From: Lutibaculum baratangense AMV1
GTDB lineage: Bacteria; Pseudomonadota; Alphaproteobacteria; Rhizobiales; Tepidamorphaceae
Reading direction: 5' to 3'
DNA: 34,160 nucleotides
NCBI RefSeq assembly: GCF_000496075.1
Contig: NZ_AWXZ01000020.1
Coordinates: 1-34,160 of the forward strand
Part shown: piece by piece, positions 8,594-15,365 of the stretch
How the letters are laid out: each line of letters starts with the position of its first letter
Position numbering within the stretch: position 1 is the stretch's first letter
The notes under the pieces: model-generated
What the model saw: the letters and a program-made list of their open reading frames with translations, nothing else
Database searches by the model: none
What the model was told of the DNA's origin: nothing
Program-made: the position numbers and the translations under genes

Positions 8594-9256
8594 ATGAACG
8601 TCTACCCCTCCGTCTCCTCTTGCCGCGTCTGCGAGAGGGGAATTCCGAGGGTCTTCCTCCGCATCGACGGAAAGACCTACTGGCGCTGCCTGAAATGCGC
8701 GGCCACGTTCCTCGCTCCGGAATTCCATCCTTCCCCCGAGGAGGAGCAGGCTCATTACCGGCTGCATCAGAACGACCCCGGAGACAGCCGCTATCGCAAG
8801 TTCCTCTCGAAGCTGGGCGACCCGCTGCTATCGAAGCTCGAAGGGCCCAGTCGAGGTCTCGACTACGGGTGCGGCAACGGCCCTGCTCTCGCAGCCGTCT
8901 TCCGGGAGGCGGGGCACGAGGTGGTGCTTCACGATCCGTTCTTCGCCGACAACCCCGAAGCGCTGTCGCAGCAATACGACTTCATCATCTGCGCCGAGGT
9001 CGTGGAGCACTTCCACGACCCGTTGAGGGATTTCCGACGCCTCGACCGGCTGCTCAAGCCGCGCGCATGGCTCGGCATCATGACCTGCTTCCAGACCGAC
9101 GACGACCGCTTCGCGGACTGGCACTACCGGAAGGACCCCACGCACGTCGTCTTCTATCGCGAGGAGACGCTACGCGTGGTTGCGGAGCAACGCGAGTGGG
9201 AGTGCGAGATCCCCTGCAAGGACGTCGCGCTCATGCAGAAGGGTGACCGCCGATGA
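8594..9256 (+). CDS. Zinc-ribbon class I SAM-dependent methyltransferase
   Basis: The 220-residue protein starts with a four-cysteine ribbon (CRVCERG, then WRCLKCAATF), followed by the SAM-binding fold: LDYGCGNGPAL as motif I near residue 90, FIICAEVVEHFHDP as the motif IV region and RLLKPRAWLGIMT after it. The C-terminus DWHYRKDPTHVVFYREETL is typical of this Methyltransf_23-like group, often seen with metal-dependent or tRNA/small-molecule methylation, but the substrate is unknown. GGAG lies six bases before the ATG. Its stop overlaps the start of the DksA-type gene (ATGA), so the two are made together. It resembles in layout the partial methyltransferase at the start of the window. Confidence 0.88.
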   Translation: MNVYPSVSSCRVCERGIPRVFLRIDGKTYWRCLKCAATFLAPEFHPSPEEEQAHYRLHQNDPGDSRYRKFLSKLGDPLLSKLEGPSRGLDYGCGNGPALAAVFREAGHEVVLHDPFFADNPEALSQQYDFIICAEVVEHFHDPLRDFRRLDRLLKPRAWLGIMTCFQTDDDRFADWHYRKDPTHVVFYREETLRVVAEQREWECEIPCKDVALMQKGDRR

Positions 9257-9615
9257 CTGATGGAAGAGGGAAAGGTCCCGATCTGGCCGCGATAAGGAAA
9301 CGGATCGAGGCGGAGCTGGCCGAGCTCCAGGACCTGAGCGCGTCGAGCGCGCAGGAGCGGGCGCCGGTCCGCCTGGACCAGCAGAGCGTCGGGCGGCTCG
9401 CCCGGATGGACGCGATGCAGATCCAAGCGATGGCCAAGGCCTCCGAGGTGAGGCGTGCTGCCCGCATCAACCGCCTGAAGGCTGCCCTCCGCGATATGGA
9501 GGAAGGCGAGTATGGCCACTGCGAGAACTGTGGGGAGCCGATCGCAGAGGGCCGCCTCAAGGTCGATCCGGTGGCCACCCTGTGCGTCCCCTGCGCCCGC
9601 CTGGAGGAGCGCTGA
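9253..9615 (+). CDS. DksA/TraR family C4-type zinc-finger protein
   Basis: The 120-residue protein has an N-terminal helical part (residues 10-85, probably a coiled-coil hairpin) and a C-terminal four-cysteine zinc finger CENCG...CVPC with Cys90, Cys93, Cys111 and Cys114, the TraR/DksA signature. Family members bind the RNA polymerase secondary channel and modulate initiation, often with ppGpp. It is shorter than E. coli DksA (about 151), and the coiled-coil tip has no clear DxxDxA motif; the tip instead reads RLARMDAMQIQAMAK, as in YbiI/DksA-like small proteins. It overlaps the methyltransferase gene by four bases and ends three bases from the convergent spermidine-synthase-like gene. Confidence 0.9.
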   Translation: MTDGRGKGPDLAAIRKRIEAELAELQDLSASSAQERAPVRLDQQSVGRLARMDAMQIQAMAKASEVRRAARINRLKAALRDMEEGEYGHCENCGEPIAEGRLKVDPVATLCVPCARLEER

Positions 9616-9618
9616 AGC

Positions 9619-10356
9619 TCAGGCTTTCCCGTCCCCGGCATGCGCCCGAACCGTCGCCACGTAGACCGTGTTGGTTTCGGGTTCGTACCAGTTCGGAACC
9701 GGAAAGCTCACGACGTGAGCTTCGACGGCCGCGAAGCGCTTCCGCAGCGGCACCAGGAACCCGTCATCGGGAGGATCGGTCGACCACAGCGCGAACACGC
9801 CCCCCGGACGCAGCAGCTTCTCGACCGCGGCCAGGCCCGTGTCTTCATAGAAGGACGCGCTGGTGTCGCTGAGCAGCAGCTCGGGCGAGTGGTCGATGTC
9901 GACGACGATCGCGTCGAAGCGTCGGCCCGGATTGTCCGGATCGAGCTCGCTATCTGCAACCATCCGGAAGAAATCCCCGACCACGAAGCGGCATCGGGCG
10001 TCCTCTGAAAGCTCTCGTCCGAGGGGCACCAGCCCCTGTTCATGCCACTCGACCACCGGTTCCAGAGCTTCAACGACGAGGAGCGAGTCGACCCTCCGGT
10101 CCGACAGGCACGCCTGTGCGGTGTGGCCGAGGCCGAGGCCGCCGACGACCACGTCGAGCGCCTCGCCGTCGAGCCGCGAGAGCGCAAGGCGCGCGAGCTC
10201 CGTCTCGCCGAAGGTGAACATGCTCGACATCAGGAACTCGTCGCGAAGCATGATCTCGTAGACGTCTTCGTCGCTCCCCGGGCGTCGCCTCCGCCTCAGC
10301 GTGAGAGCGCCCAGCGGCGTCGGACGATAGTCCAGCTCTTCGAACATCCCTTTCAT
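9619..10356 (-). CDS. Spermidine-synthase-like protein
   Basis: A 245-residue Rossmann-fold protein of the spermidine synthase/methyltransferase superfamily. Seen: a beta-rich N-terminus (YRPTPLGALTLRRRR), then VVVGGLGLGHTAQACLSD as the nucleotide-binding loop near residue 70, LLVVEALEPVVEWH as the acidic second strand, FDAIVVDIDHSPELLLS and LLRPGGVFALWSTDPPDD. The aminopropyl-transfer signature is incomplete, so polyamine synthesis is not certain; many such proteins have unknown substrates. It lies 15 bases after the 189-residue unknown gene on the same strand, so it is the last gene of that operon. No strong ribosome-binding site is seen; an alternative ATG lies three codons inside. Confidence 0.82.
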   Translation of the reverse strand: MKGMFEELDYRPTPLGALTLRRRRRPGSDEDVYEIMLRDEFLMSSMFTFGETELARLALSRLDGEALDVVVGGLGLGHTAQACLSDRRVDSLLVVEALEPVVEWHEQGLVPLGRELSEDARCRFVVGDFFRMVADSELDPDNPGRRFDAIVVDIDHSPELLLSDTSASFYEDTGLAAVEKLLRPGGVFALWSTDPPDDGFLVPLRKRFAAVEAHVVSFPVPNWYEPETNTVYVATVRAHAGDGKA

Positions 10357-10371
10357 GGTGCTACGCCCGCA

Positions 10372-10941
10372 TCAACTTTCCGGAGGCACAAGGTCGAGCG
10401 CTGCGGCCAGACCTTGACGCGCCTGCTCACGGAGGGTCCATTCACGTTCGAAGGGCGTGAGGCTGCCGGACGGCTCAGCGATGACGGCGATCGGCAGCGC
10501 CGGGCGCTCGATGCGGGGTGGCTTGGGGTCGAACTGCAGAAGTCGCCCCAGCGCCCTACCGATCGATGCATGCGTTTTCTGCACCTCGTCCGGGATCTGC
10601 CCGGTGACACGCGAGAGGTCGCGCATGGTGAGTCTGCCACCCGGCACACGCACGTGATGCCGGACCTGCTCGAGCGTCTGCTGCTCGACTTTCGGGAACA
10701 GCGATGCGAGAGCCGAAGCATACTCTTCAGCCGAAGGAACGCCATCCTCGCGCGCGGCCAGCAGTCGTGACTGCTCGTCCGCAAGCCGCTCCTTGAGGCA
10801 GCGGACGGCCGTTTCCGGATCCTCAGCCTCCTCTTTGGTAACAACCTGCCCACCGAGATAGGCGATGGCCTGCGGCACGTCCTTCAGGACGCCGCCGATG
10901 ATCAGGTACGGTCCGCAACGGTCCTCGATCCGTTCCGGCAT
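10372..10941 (-). CDS. Hypothetical 189-residue protein
   Basis: GGAGG lies ten bases before the ATG at 10941, and the stop of the preceding small gene is one base away (TGAGATG), so translation is well supported. The product is soluble and mostly helical. The N-terminus (MPERIEDRCGPYLIIGGVLKDVPQAIAYLGG) could form a small alpha/beta unit, the centre (EEYASALASLFPKVEQQTLEQVRHHV) is amphipathic helix, and the C-terminal third is rich in proline. I do not recognise a domain. The frame remains open far upstream, but that extension is the antisense of nothing conserved and has low protein-like character. It is followed by the spermidine-synthase-like gene. Confidence 0.65.
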   Translation of the reverse strand: MPERIEDRCGPYLIIGGVLKDVPQAIAYLGGQVVTKEEAEDPETAVRCLKERLADEQSRLLAAREDGVPSAEEYASALASLFPKVEQQTLEQVRHHVRVPGGRLTMRDLSRVTGQIPDEVQKTHASIGRALGRLLQFDPKPPRIERPALPIAVIAEPSGSLTPFEREWTLREQARQGLAAALDLVPPES

Positions 10942-10942
10942 C

Positions 10943-11203
10943 TCATTGCCTCCGGCCCGGCAGCGACTCGTTCGCCTCCGGCCGAGGCCCGATCGGGAGT
11001 GGCCCGGAGCCATAGGGGTTGATGATGTCCTCGTGCACGCTGTCTCCCGCATCGTATGTTGCCGGACGGGCCTGCACTGTTCTGATCGCCTCTTTCGCCA
11101 ATTGGTCTCTCCTTCGTTTGAGGAGATCCGCCACGCACGCAGGGCACGGGCGGGGCCGGTGGGGCCCCGCCTGATATCGGCACTGGATCCGCGCGGTCGA
11201 CAT
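10943..11203 (-). CDS. Hypothetical small protein with a Cys-x2-Cys motif
   Basis: From the ATG at 11203 this gives 86 residues; a TTG start at 11284 would give 113. The product has a CPACVADLLKRRRDQLAKEAI segment (one Cys-x2-Cys and a basic helix) and a proline- and glycine-rich tail ending just before the next gene. The TGA at 10943-10945 is one base from the next ATG, which argues for coupling. No recognised family. It would be the first gene of the operon running to 9619. The promoter-like copy B lies upstream at 11321-11352. The start is uncertain. Confidence 0.45.
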   Translation of the reverse strand: MSTARIQCRYQAGPHRPRPCPACVADLLKRRRDQLAKEAIRTVQARPATYDAGDSVHEDIINPYGSGPLPIGPRPEANESLPGRRQ

Positions 11204-11320
11204 CGGATAGTCGCCGGTGGATCGCTTCTCGAACGGCGCCGAACGCGCTCGCGAGCCCGATATCCACCGGATCTCCGGATCCAAAGCACCACTTCAGGGT
11301 GATTTGAGGGATGTCGAGAC

Positions 11321-11352
11321 CATAAACGAGCAGCTGCGGGTTGTGTAGCCCC
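11321..11352 (-). promoter_or_regulatory. Promoter-like element, copy B (shared with 3869-3900)
   Basis: This is the second copy of the 32-base element described at 3869-3900, with the same 12-base block and CATAA-x-CGA at identical spacing. On the minus strand it reads GGGGCTAC, 16 bases, CGTTTATG, the last part being close to the CGTT -10 of general-stress (EcfG-type) promoters, although the -35 is not GGAAC. It faces the operon 11203-9619 and lies in the 196-base gap after the HelD gene. Confidence 0.35.
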
Positions 11353-11399
11353 GGACGGAACGACAGGGCGGAGAAGTCGCACCGCGGCCCGCCTCCGCT

Positions 11400-13490
11400 T
11401 CAGCCTGCGCGGCCGTCGGTTGCCGGCGCGACCTGGTCCGGGAGGAATGGCGAGGGCTGCCCTGATGCGAGGACCGTCAGCCGATGCATCGCCCGGGTGC
11501 AGGCGACGTAGAGCAGGTTGCGATCCATCTCCGTCTTGTAGTTGGCGGCGTCCGCATCCGGCACGACGACCCTGTCGAACTCCAGGCCCTTCGCCAGGTG
11601 AGAGGTGCACACGACGATGCCGGTCGAGAAGCCGGCGCTCCTTTCATCAAGGAGATTGGCGTCGATTCCCTGGTCGTCGAGGGCCTGGTGAAGCTTCTTC
11701 GCCTGCTTTTGGGCCTTGGCGATGATGGCGAGGCTCTGGTGCGGCGAGGCCTCGAAGTCGCTCGCCAATCGTGCGACATGCTCGATCACCTCCGCGGGGC
11801 GCTTGAGCGTCACGATCTCCGGCGGCTCGCCGTGGCGCCTCATCGGCACCAGTTCCTCGTTCGGCGAGATCGCGAGCGCGAACTGCATGATCTCCCATGT
11901 CGAGCGATAGCTCTTGTTGAGCTTCACGCGCGTCGCCGCCCGCAGAACCTTCTGGATCTGCTCCGAGCTCGAGGATCCGTGCGGGTTCACGGACTGCGTG
12001 GCGTCACCGAGGATCGTCTTGCGGCAGTTGAACAGCTTGTCGATCACGGCGTACTGGACCGGCGTGTAGTCCTGCATCTCGTCGATCAGCAGGTGCTTCA
12101 CGCCCTTCCGGCTGTTGTCGACGCCTTCGAGCCGCATCTTGAGGTAGATCAGCGGAAACACGTCGGCATATTCGAGCTTGCCGCCCGAGGGCCTGAACAG
12201 GTCGGGTCGGCCCATCCACTCGAAGAGGCCCTTGTAGGCGTCCCTGAGGGTCGTCTTCCGCGCCATGCCCTTCACTGCCCCCCGCAGTGAGCGCCGCTCG
12301 TCCGTCCGAAGGTCGTAATTGTAATAAATGCCGATCTTGTGCTCGGCCGCCTTCACGACCTCCGCGACCCGCTCGCCGAAGGGCAGGCCGCGATATTTCC
12401 GCCACGTCTCTTCGAAGAACCAGTCGGGAACGATCCGCCGCGCCGTCCGCCACTGGTCGGCCGAGAAGGACGAAGCCTCAAGGTGCTCCACATAGGCATC
12501 GATCTGCTTGAGAAGGTCGAGCGACGCCTTTGCCGCGATCCGCTCCTTCAACGCCTCGTCCTCCTTCTCGAGCATGAGCGACGTCTGCTCGAAGAAGGTC
12601 TGGAAGCGGTACTTGTGGCCGAGCAGCTCGTCGGCGAGCGTCTCGATACCGATCTCGCCGACCTGTTCCTCGCCGAGCTCCGGAAGCACGTTGCCGATAT
12701 AGTCGGCAAACACCCGGTTCGGCGAGATGATGAGGATGTCGTCGGAGGTCAACGTGTCCTTGAAACGGTAGAGCAGGAAGGCGATCCGGTGCAGCGCGAT
12801 CGACGTCTTCCCCGAGCCCGCCACGCCCTGGATGATCAGCGTATGCGCGTCGCCGTCCCGAATGATCGCGTTCTGGTCACGCTGGATCGTCGCGACGATG
12901 TTGCGCATGCCCTCGTCGGACGAACGGCTCAGCTCCTCCTGCAGGACGTCGTCGACGATGTTGACGCCGGATTCGAGCATGAACTCCATCCGCCCGTCCC
13001 GGATACGGAACTGGCGTTTCAGCTCGAGTTCACCCTCCACCTCGCCCGCGGGCGCCTCGTAGCGAGCGGGGCCGATCTCGTAATCGTAGAACATGCCGGA
13101 GATCGGCGCCCGCCAGTCGTGGACGAGCGTGCGGCCGCTGTTCTCATCACGGAAATCGTGGACGCCGACATAGATGGCTTCCTTCTCCCTGCCACTCGCC
13201 CTGCGCGAAAAGTCGAACCTTCCGAAATAGGGTGACCGCCTGAGCTTTCGGAGCTTTTCCTGCTGTTCCTTCAGCACCTCGCCCTGCCGCGACTTCTGGT
13301 CGAGCGCCTGCTTGATCGCGATCTTCTCGATGTGGTCCATGTCGCGGCGCGCTTCCCACATGTGCGACTTGCTCGCGCGAATGTCCTGCGAGTAAGCGTT
13401 CAGCCGCGACGCGATCCGGTGGCTGTTCTCGTCGATGCTCCGCAGACAGGCATCGAGTCGTTCGTGTTCTTCTCGTTCGGCAGCGCTCAT
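11400..13490 (-). CDS. HelD-like RNA polymerase-recycling ATPase (UvrD/Rep superfamily 1)
   Basis: The 696-residue protein has an N-terminal coiled coil (about residues 1-85), the HelD-specific block YFGRFDF...AIYVGVHDF...LVHDWRAPISGMFYDYEIG (88-140), Walker A GVAGSGKTS (222-230), Walker B LLIDEMQDYTPVQ, motif III ILGDATQSVNP, and C-terminal SF1 motifs CTSHLAKGLEFDRVVVPDAD and LLYVACTRAMHRL. In Bacillus and mycobacteria HelD inserts arms into RNA polymerase and uses ATP to remove it from nucleic acid; it is not a processive helicase. The ATG at 13490 gives the expected N-terminus; the frame stays open upstream but overlaps the methyltransferase gene. The product starts 30 bases after the Hen1-type gene. 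HelD is best known from Gram-positives, so its presence here is notable. Confidence 0.88.
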   Translation of the reverse strand: MSAAEREEHERLDACLRSIDENSHRIASRLNAYSQDIRASKSHMWEARRDMDHIEKIAIKQALDQKSRQGEVLKEQQEKLRKLRRSPYFGRFDFSRRASGREKEAIYVGVHDFRDENSGRTLVHDWRAPISGMFYDYEIGPARYEAPAGEVEGELELKRQFRIRDGRMEFMLESGVNIVDDVLQEELSRSSDEGMRNIVATIQRDQNAIIRDGDAHTLIIQGVAGSGKTSIALHRIAFLLYRFKDTLTSDDILIISPNRVFADYIGNVLPELGEEQVGEIGIETLADELLGHKYRFQTFFEQTSLMLEKEDEALKERIAAKASLDLLKQIDAYVEHLEASSFSADQWRTARRIVPDWFFEETWRKYRGLPFGERVAEVVKAAEHKIGIYYNYDLRTDERRSLRGAVKGMARKTTLRDAYKGLFEWMGRPDLFRPSGGKLEYADVFPLIYLKMRLEGVDNSRKGVKHLLIDEMQDYTPVQYAVIDKLFNCRKTILGDATQSVNPHGSSSSEQIQKVLRAATRVKLNKSYRSTWEIMQFALAISPNEELVPMRRHGEPPEIVTLKRPAEVIEHVARLASDFEASPHQSLAIIAKAQKQAKKLHQALDDQGIDANLLDERSAGFSTGIVVCTSHLAKGLEFDRVVVPDADAANYKTEMDRNLLYVACTRAMHRLTVLASGQPSPFLPDQVAPATDGRAG

Positions 13491-13519
13491 GTCCAGTTTC
13501 CATTCAGTGCGTTCGGCAG

Positions 13520-14146
13520 TCAGGCGACGGCCCGGTCCATCGCGGCCTCGCTCAGGCGGAACACCGCCATCTGGCTTGCTCCTCCGCGGGAGGGATGCCG
13601 ACCGGCGATGTCGCGGGATGCGACCTGGTAGCCGTTCCGGGAGGCGACGCCGGTCGACCACTTCGCGAACCGGGCGCGATCCCACTCGAAACGGTGGTCG
13701 GGGTGGCGGAACCGGTGAGGCGGGACGCCCAGCAACGAGTTGAATTCGGCATTCGGCGTCGTGATCACCACGTGCCGGGGCCGCATGCGGCCGAAGACAG
13801 CCCGTTCGATAACCGACAGACGCGCAGGATCGATATGCTCGATCGTCTCGATCAAAATGGCGCAGTCGAAGCCGGTCAGACGCTCGCCTCCCGCCGAGAG
13901 GTCGCCGTGGATCAGGTCGACCTCGGCCCTCACTGGCCCGGCGCCCGTCTTCAGGCGATGTCGCAGCCGGATGAGCTGGTCCCGGCAGAGATCGATCCCC
14001 ACGATGCGGCTCACCTCTGGGTCGCGCGCCAGCCGGACCAGAAGGTCGCCCTCGCCACATCCCAGGTCGAGGACGGTCCGGGCGCCGGACGCCTTTACGG
14101 CATCGTGAACGGCATCGAGGCGTTGGCCATGTAGCCACGTCGTCAT
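13520..14146 (-). CDS. Hen1-type RNA 3'-terminal ribose 2'-O-methyltransferase domain protein
   Basis: The 208-residue protein has the SAM motif VLDLGCGEGDLL (25-36) and the metal-binding Hen1 signature: E100-T-I-E103-H104 with H151 in RHPDHRFEW, plus ITTPNAEFN (128-136). These match the Mn2+-binding residues and the TTPNxEYN and RHxDHxFEW blocks of plant, animal and bacterial Hen1, which methylate the 2'-OH at RNA 3' ends. Bacterial Hen1 normally carries an N-terminal ligase-activating half and sits beside Pnkp; both are absent here, so this is a stand-alone catalytic domain. GGAGGCGA lies about nine bases before the ATG. It leads a two-gene unit with HelD. RNA as substrate is inferred from the family. 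Confidence 0.82.
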   Translation of the reverse strand: MTTWLHGQRLDAVHDAVKASGARTVLDLGCGEGDLLVRLARDPEVSRIVGIDLCRDQLIRLRHRLKTGAGPVRAEVDLIHGDLSAGGERLTGFDCAILIETIEHIDPARLSVIERAVFGRMRPRHVVITTPNAEFNSLLGVPPHRFRHPDHRFEWDRARFAKWSTGVASRNGYQVASRDIAGRHPSRGGASQMAVFRLSEAAMDRAVA

Positions 14147-14321
14147 CAGGTCGCGTCGCCTCCGGCAACTGGAGCCGGCTGCCCCTCAGCGCACGCGACA
14201 GAAGCTGTCGGCGCTCGCAAGGAGGCCGACGTCGATGTGTCGGACCGGACGCATGCACGAGCGTCCTTCCGGCACAACCGGCGACATCGCGCGCGTCCTT
14301 GGTCCAGCCGATCTGGATGGA

Positions 14322-14331
14322 TTGGCGCCAA
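14322..14331. promoter_or_regulatory. Ten-base palindrome upstream of the Hen1-HelD pair
   Basis: TTGGCGCCAA is a perfect palindrome in the 247-base gap 14147-14393 between the Hen1-type gene and the ADP-ribosylglycohydrolase gene. It could be an operator for the minus-strand unit that follows, but nothing else supports this. No gene in the gap is convincing. Confidence 0.2.
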
Positions 14332-14393
14332 ACCTAGCGGACCGGGAGCGCGCTGTGTACCCCCTGCAGGAAGCGGAGCACGAAGCGCTTCTG

Positions 14394-15161
14394 CTAGCTC
14401 TGCCCGAGCAGCCTGTCCTCGAACCGCTCCAGGACCTCCACGAGGTCCTCAGTCAGGTGGGCCCGGGCCGTATCGGCGATGTCGTCGGGCACCCCGTGAA
14501 CCGCCTCCGCCACCGCCCCCGCGATACAGGCGAGCGTGTCGGTGTCTCCGCCGAGCACGATCACCTTTCGAACCGCGCTTTCCCAGTCCGGTGCAGAAAG
14601 CGCCGCCGCGAGGGCCGGCGGCATCGTGCCCCGGGACGAGACGTCGAAGCCGCCCTGGCGGAAGGCGACCTCGGGCGCGAGCGAATAGCCGAACTGGCTG
14701 CTCATCCGGTTTCTGACGACTTCGGCCGACGTGCCGTGCCGGAGGAGATAGACCGAGAGCGCGACCGCCTGTGCCGCGGCCATCGCATCGGGATGATCAT
14801 GGCTCACCGCGGCCTGCGCGGCCCCCAGCCGGAGAACCTCGTCCTCGTCCCGAGCGAGCCAGCCGACGGCCGATCCCCGCATCGGGGCGCCGTTGCCCCA
14901 GCTTCCATAGGCCGGCAGATCGTCGTTCATCGCCCAGCGGATGAACATGCCGCCATAGCCCGCGTGCGGGTAGCGACGCACGAAGCGACGCAGGCTGACG
15001 CCGAAATCCTCTCCCTCGAGCAGCGCATGTGCGATCGCGAGCGTGCAGACAGTGTCGTCGGTGAAGCCGCAGTCGGCCTGGAAGAGGTCGAAGCCGTCCG
15101 GGGGCGACGGGTGGCCCTCGAAGCGCGAGCCGATGATGTCGCCTGCTATTGCACCGATCAT
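14394..15161 (-). CDS. ADP-ribosylglycohydrolase family protein (DraG/ARH type)
   Basis: The 255-residue protein starts with the family N-terminus MIGAIAGDIIGSRFEG and has the first metal-binding motif FTDDTVCTLA (T34, D35, D36) and the second, VLGGDTDTLACIAGAVAEA near residue 210. Both sets of acidic residues that bind the two Mg2+/Mn2+ ions are present, so it is likely active in removing ADP-ribose from a protein or small-molecule target. The ATG at 15161 follows GAAGGGA at a suitable distance; the frame is open to 15251 but that extension is not protein-like. No ADP-ribosyltransferase partner is in the window. It lies upstream of, and on the same strand as, the Hen1-HelD unit, and is divergent from the MFS gene. 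Confidence 0.92.
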   Translation of the reverse strand: MIGAIAGDIIGSRFEGHPSPPDGFDLFQADCGFTDDTVCTLAIAHALLEGEDFGVSLRRFVRRYPHAGYGGMFIRWAMNDDLPAYGSWGNGAPMRGSAVGWLARDEDEVLRLGAAQAAVSHDHPDAMAAAQAVALSVYLLRHGTSAEVVRNRMSSQFGYSLAPEVAFRQGGFDVSSRGTMPPALAAALSAPDWESAVRKVIVLGGDTDTLACIAGAVAEAVHGVPDDIADTARAHLTEDLVEVLERFEDRLLGQS

Positions 15162-15365
15162 GTGGCGGTTCCCTTCGGTCCCCACCCAACGTCTGCACCC
15201 GGACGGCGGATCCCTCCTGCAGGTCGGCTGGCCCGGCAGTTGCCGGAGCACGCAGAGCTCCTATGCTCCTGTTCGCCTCGCCAAGCCGCGCCCGGGGCTC
15301 TACGTTCCGCGGCATCGTGGCCGGATCCGTACGGCCGATCTCCTGCCTTGCTGACACGATCGATC

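Noticed and set aside
11304-11317. FNR/FixK-like site TTGAG-GGAT-GTCGA near promoter-like copy B.
   Set aside because: The second half-site has a core mismatch (TCGA instead of TCAA) and no clear promoter context; too weak to list.
13491-14258. Upstream extension of the HelD frame to 952 codons.
   Set aside because: It overlaps the Hen1-type gene in another frame and lacks HelD similarity; the ATG at 13490 gives the family N-terminus.
14146-14331. 61-codon frame on the minus strand ending on the Hen1-type start.
   Set aside because: The stop/start overlap is attractive, but the product is low-complexity Arg/Ala/Ser and starts at a TTG within a palindrome; not supported.
14338-14362. Possible third copy of the 32-base promoter-like element near CTGTGTACCCCC.
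   Set aside because: Only the short block resembles the others, one position is missing and the distal CATAA part does not match.
14235-15365. Upstream extension of the MFS frame.
   Set aside because: It is antisense to the ADP-ribosylglycohydrolase gene and has no membrane character.
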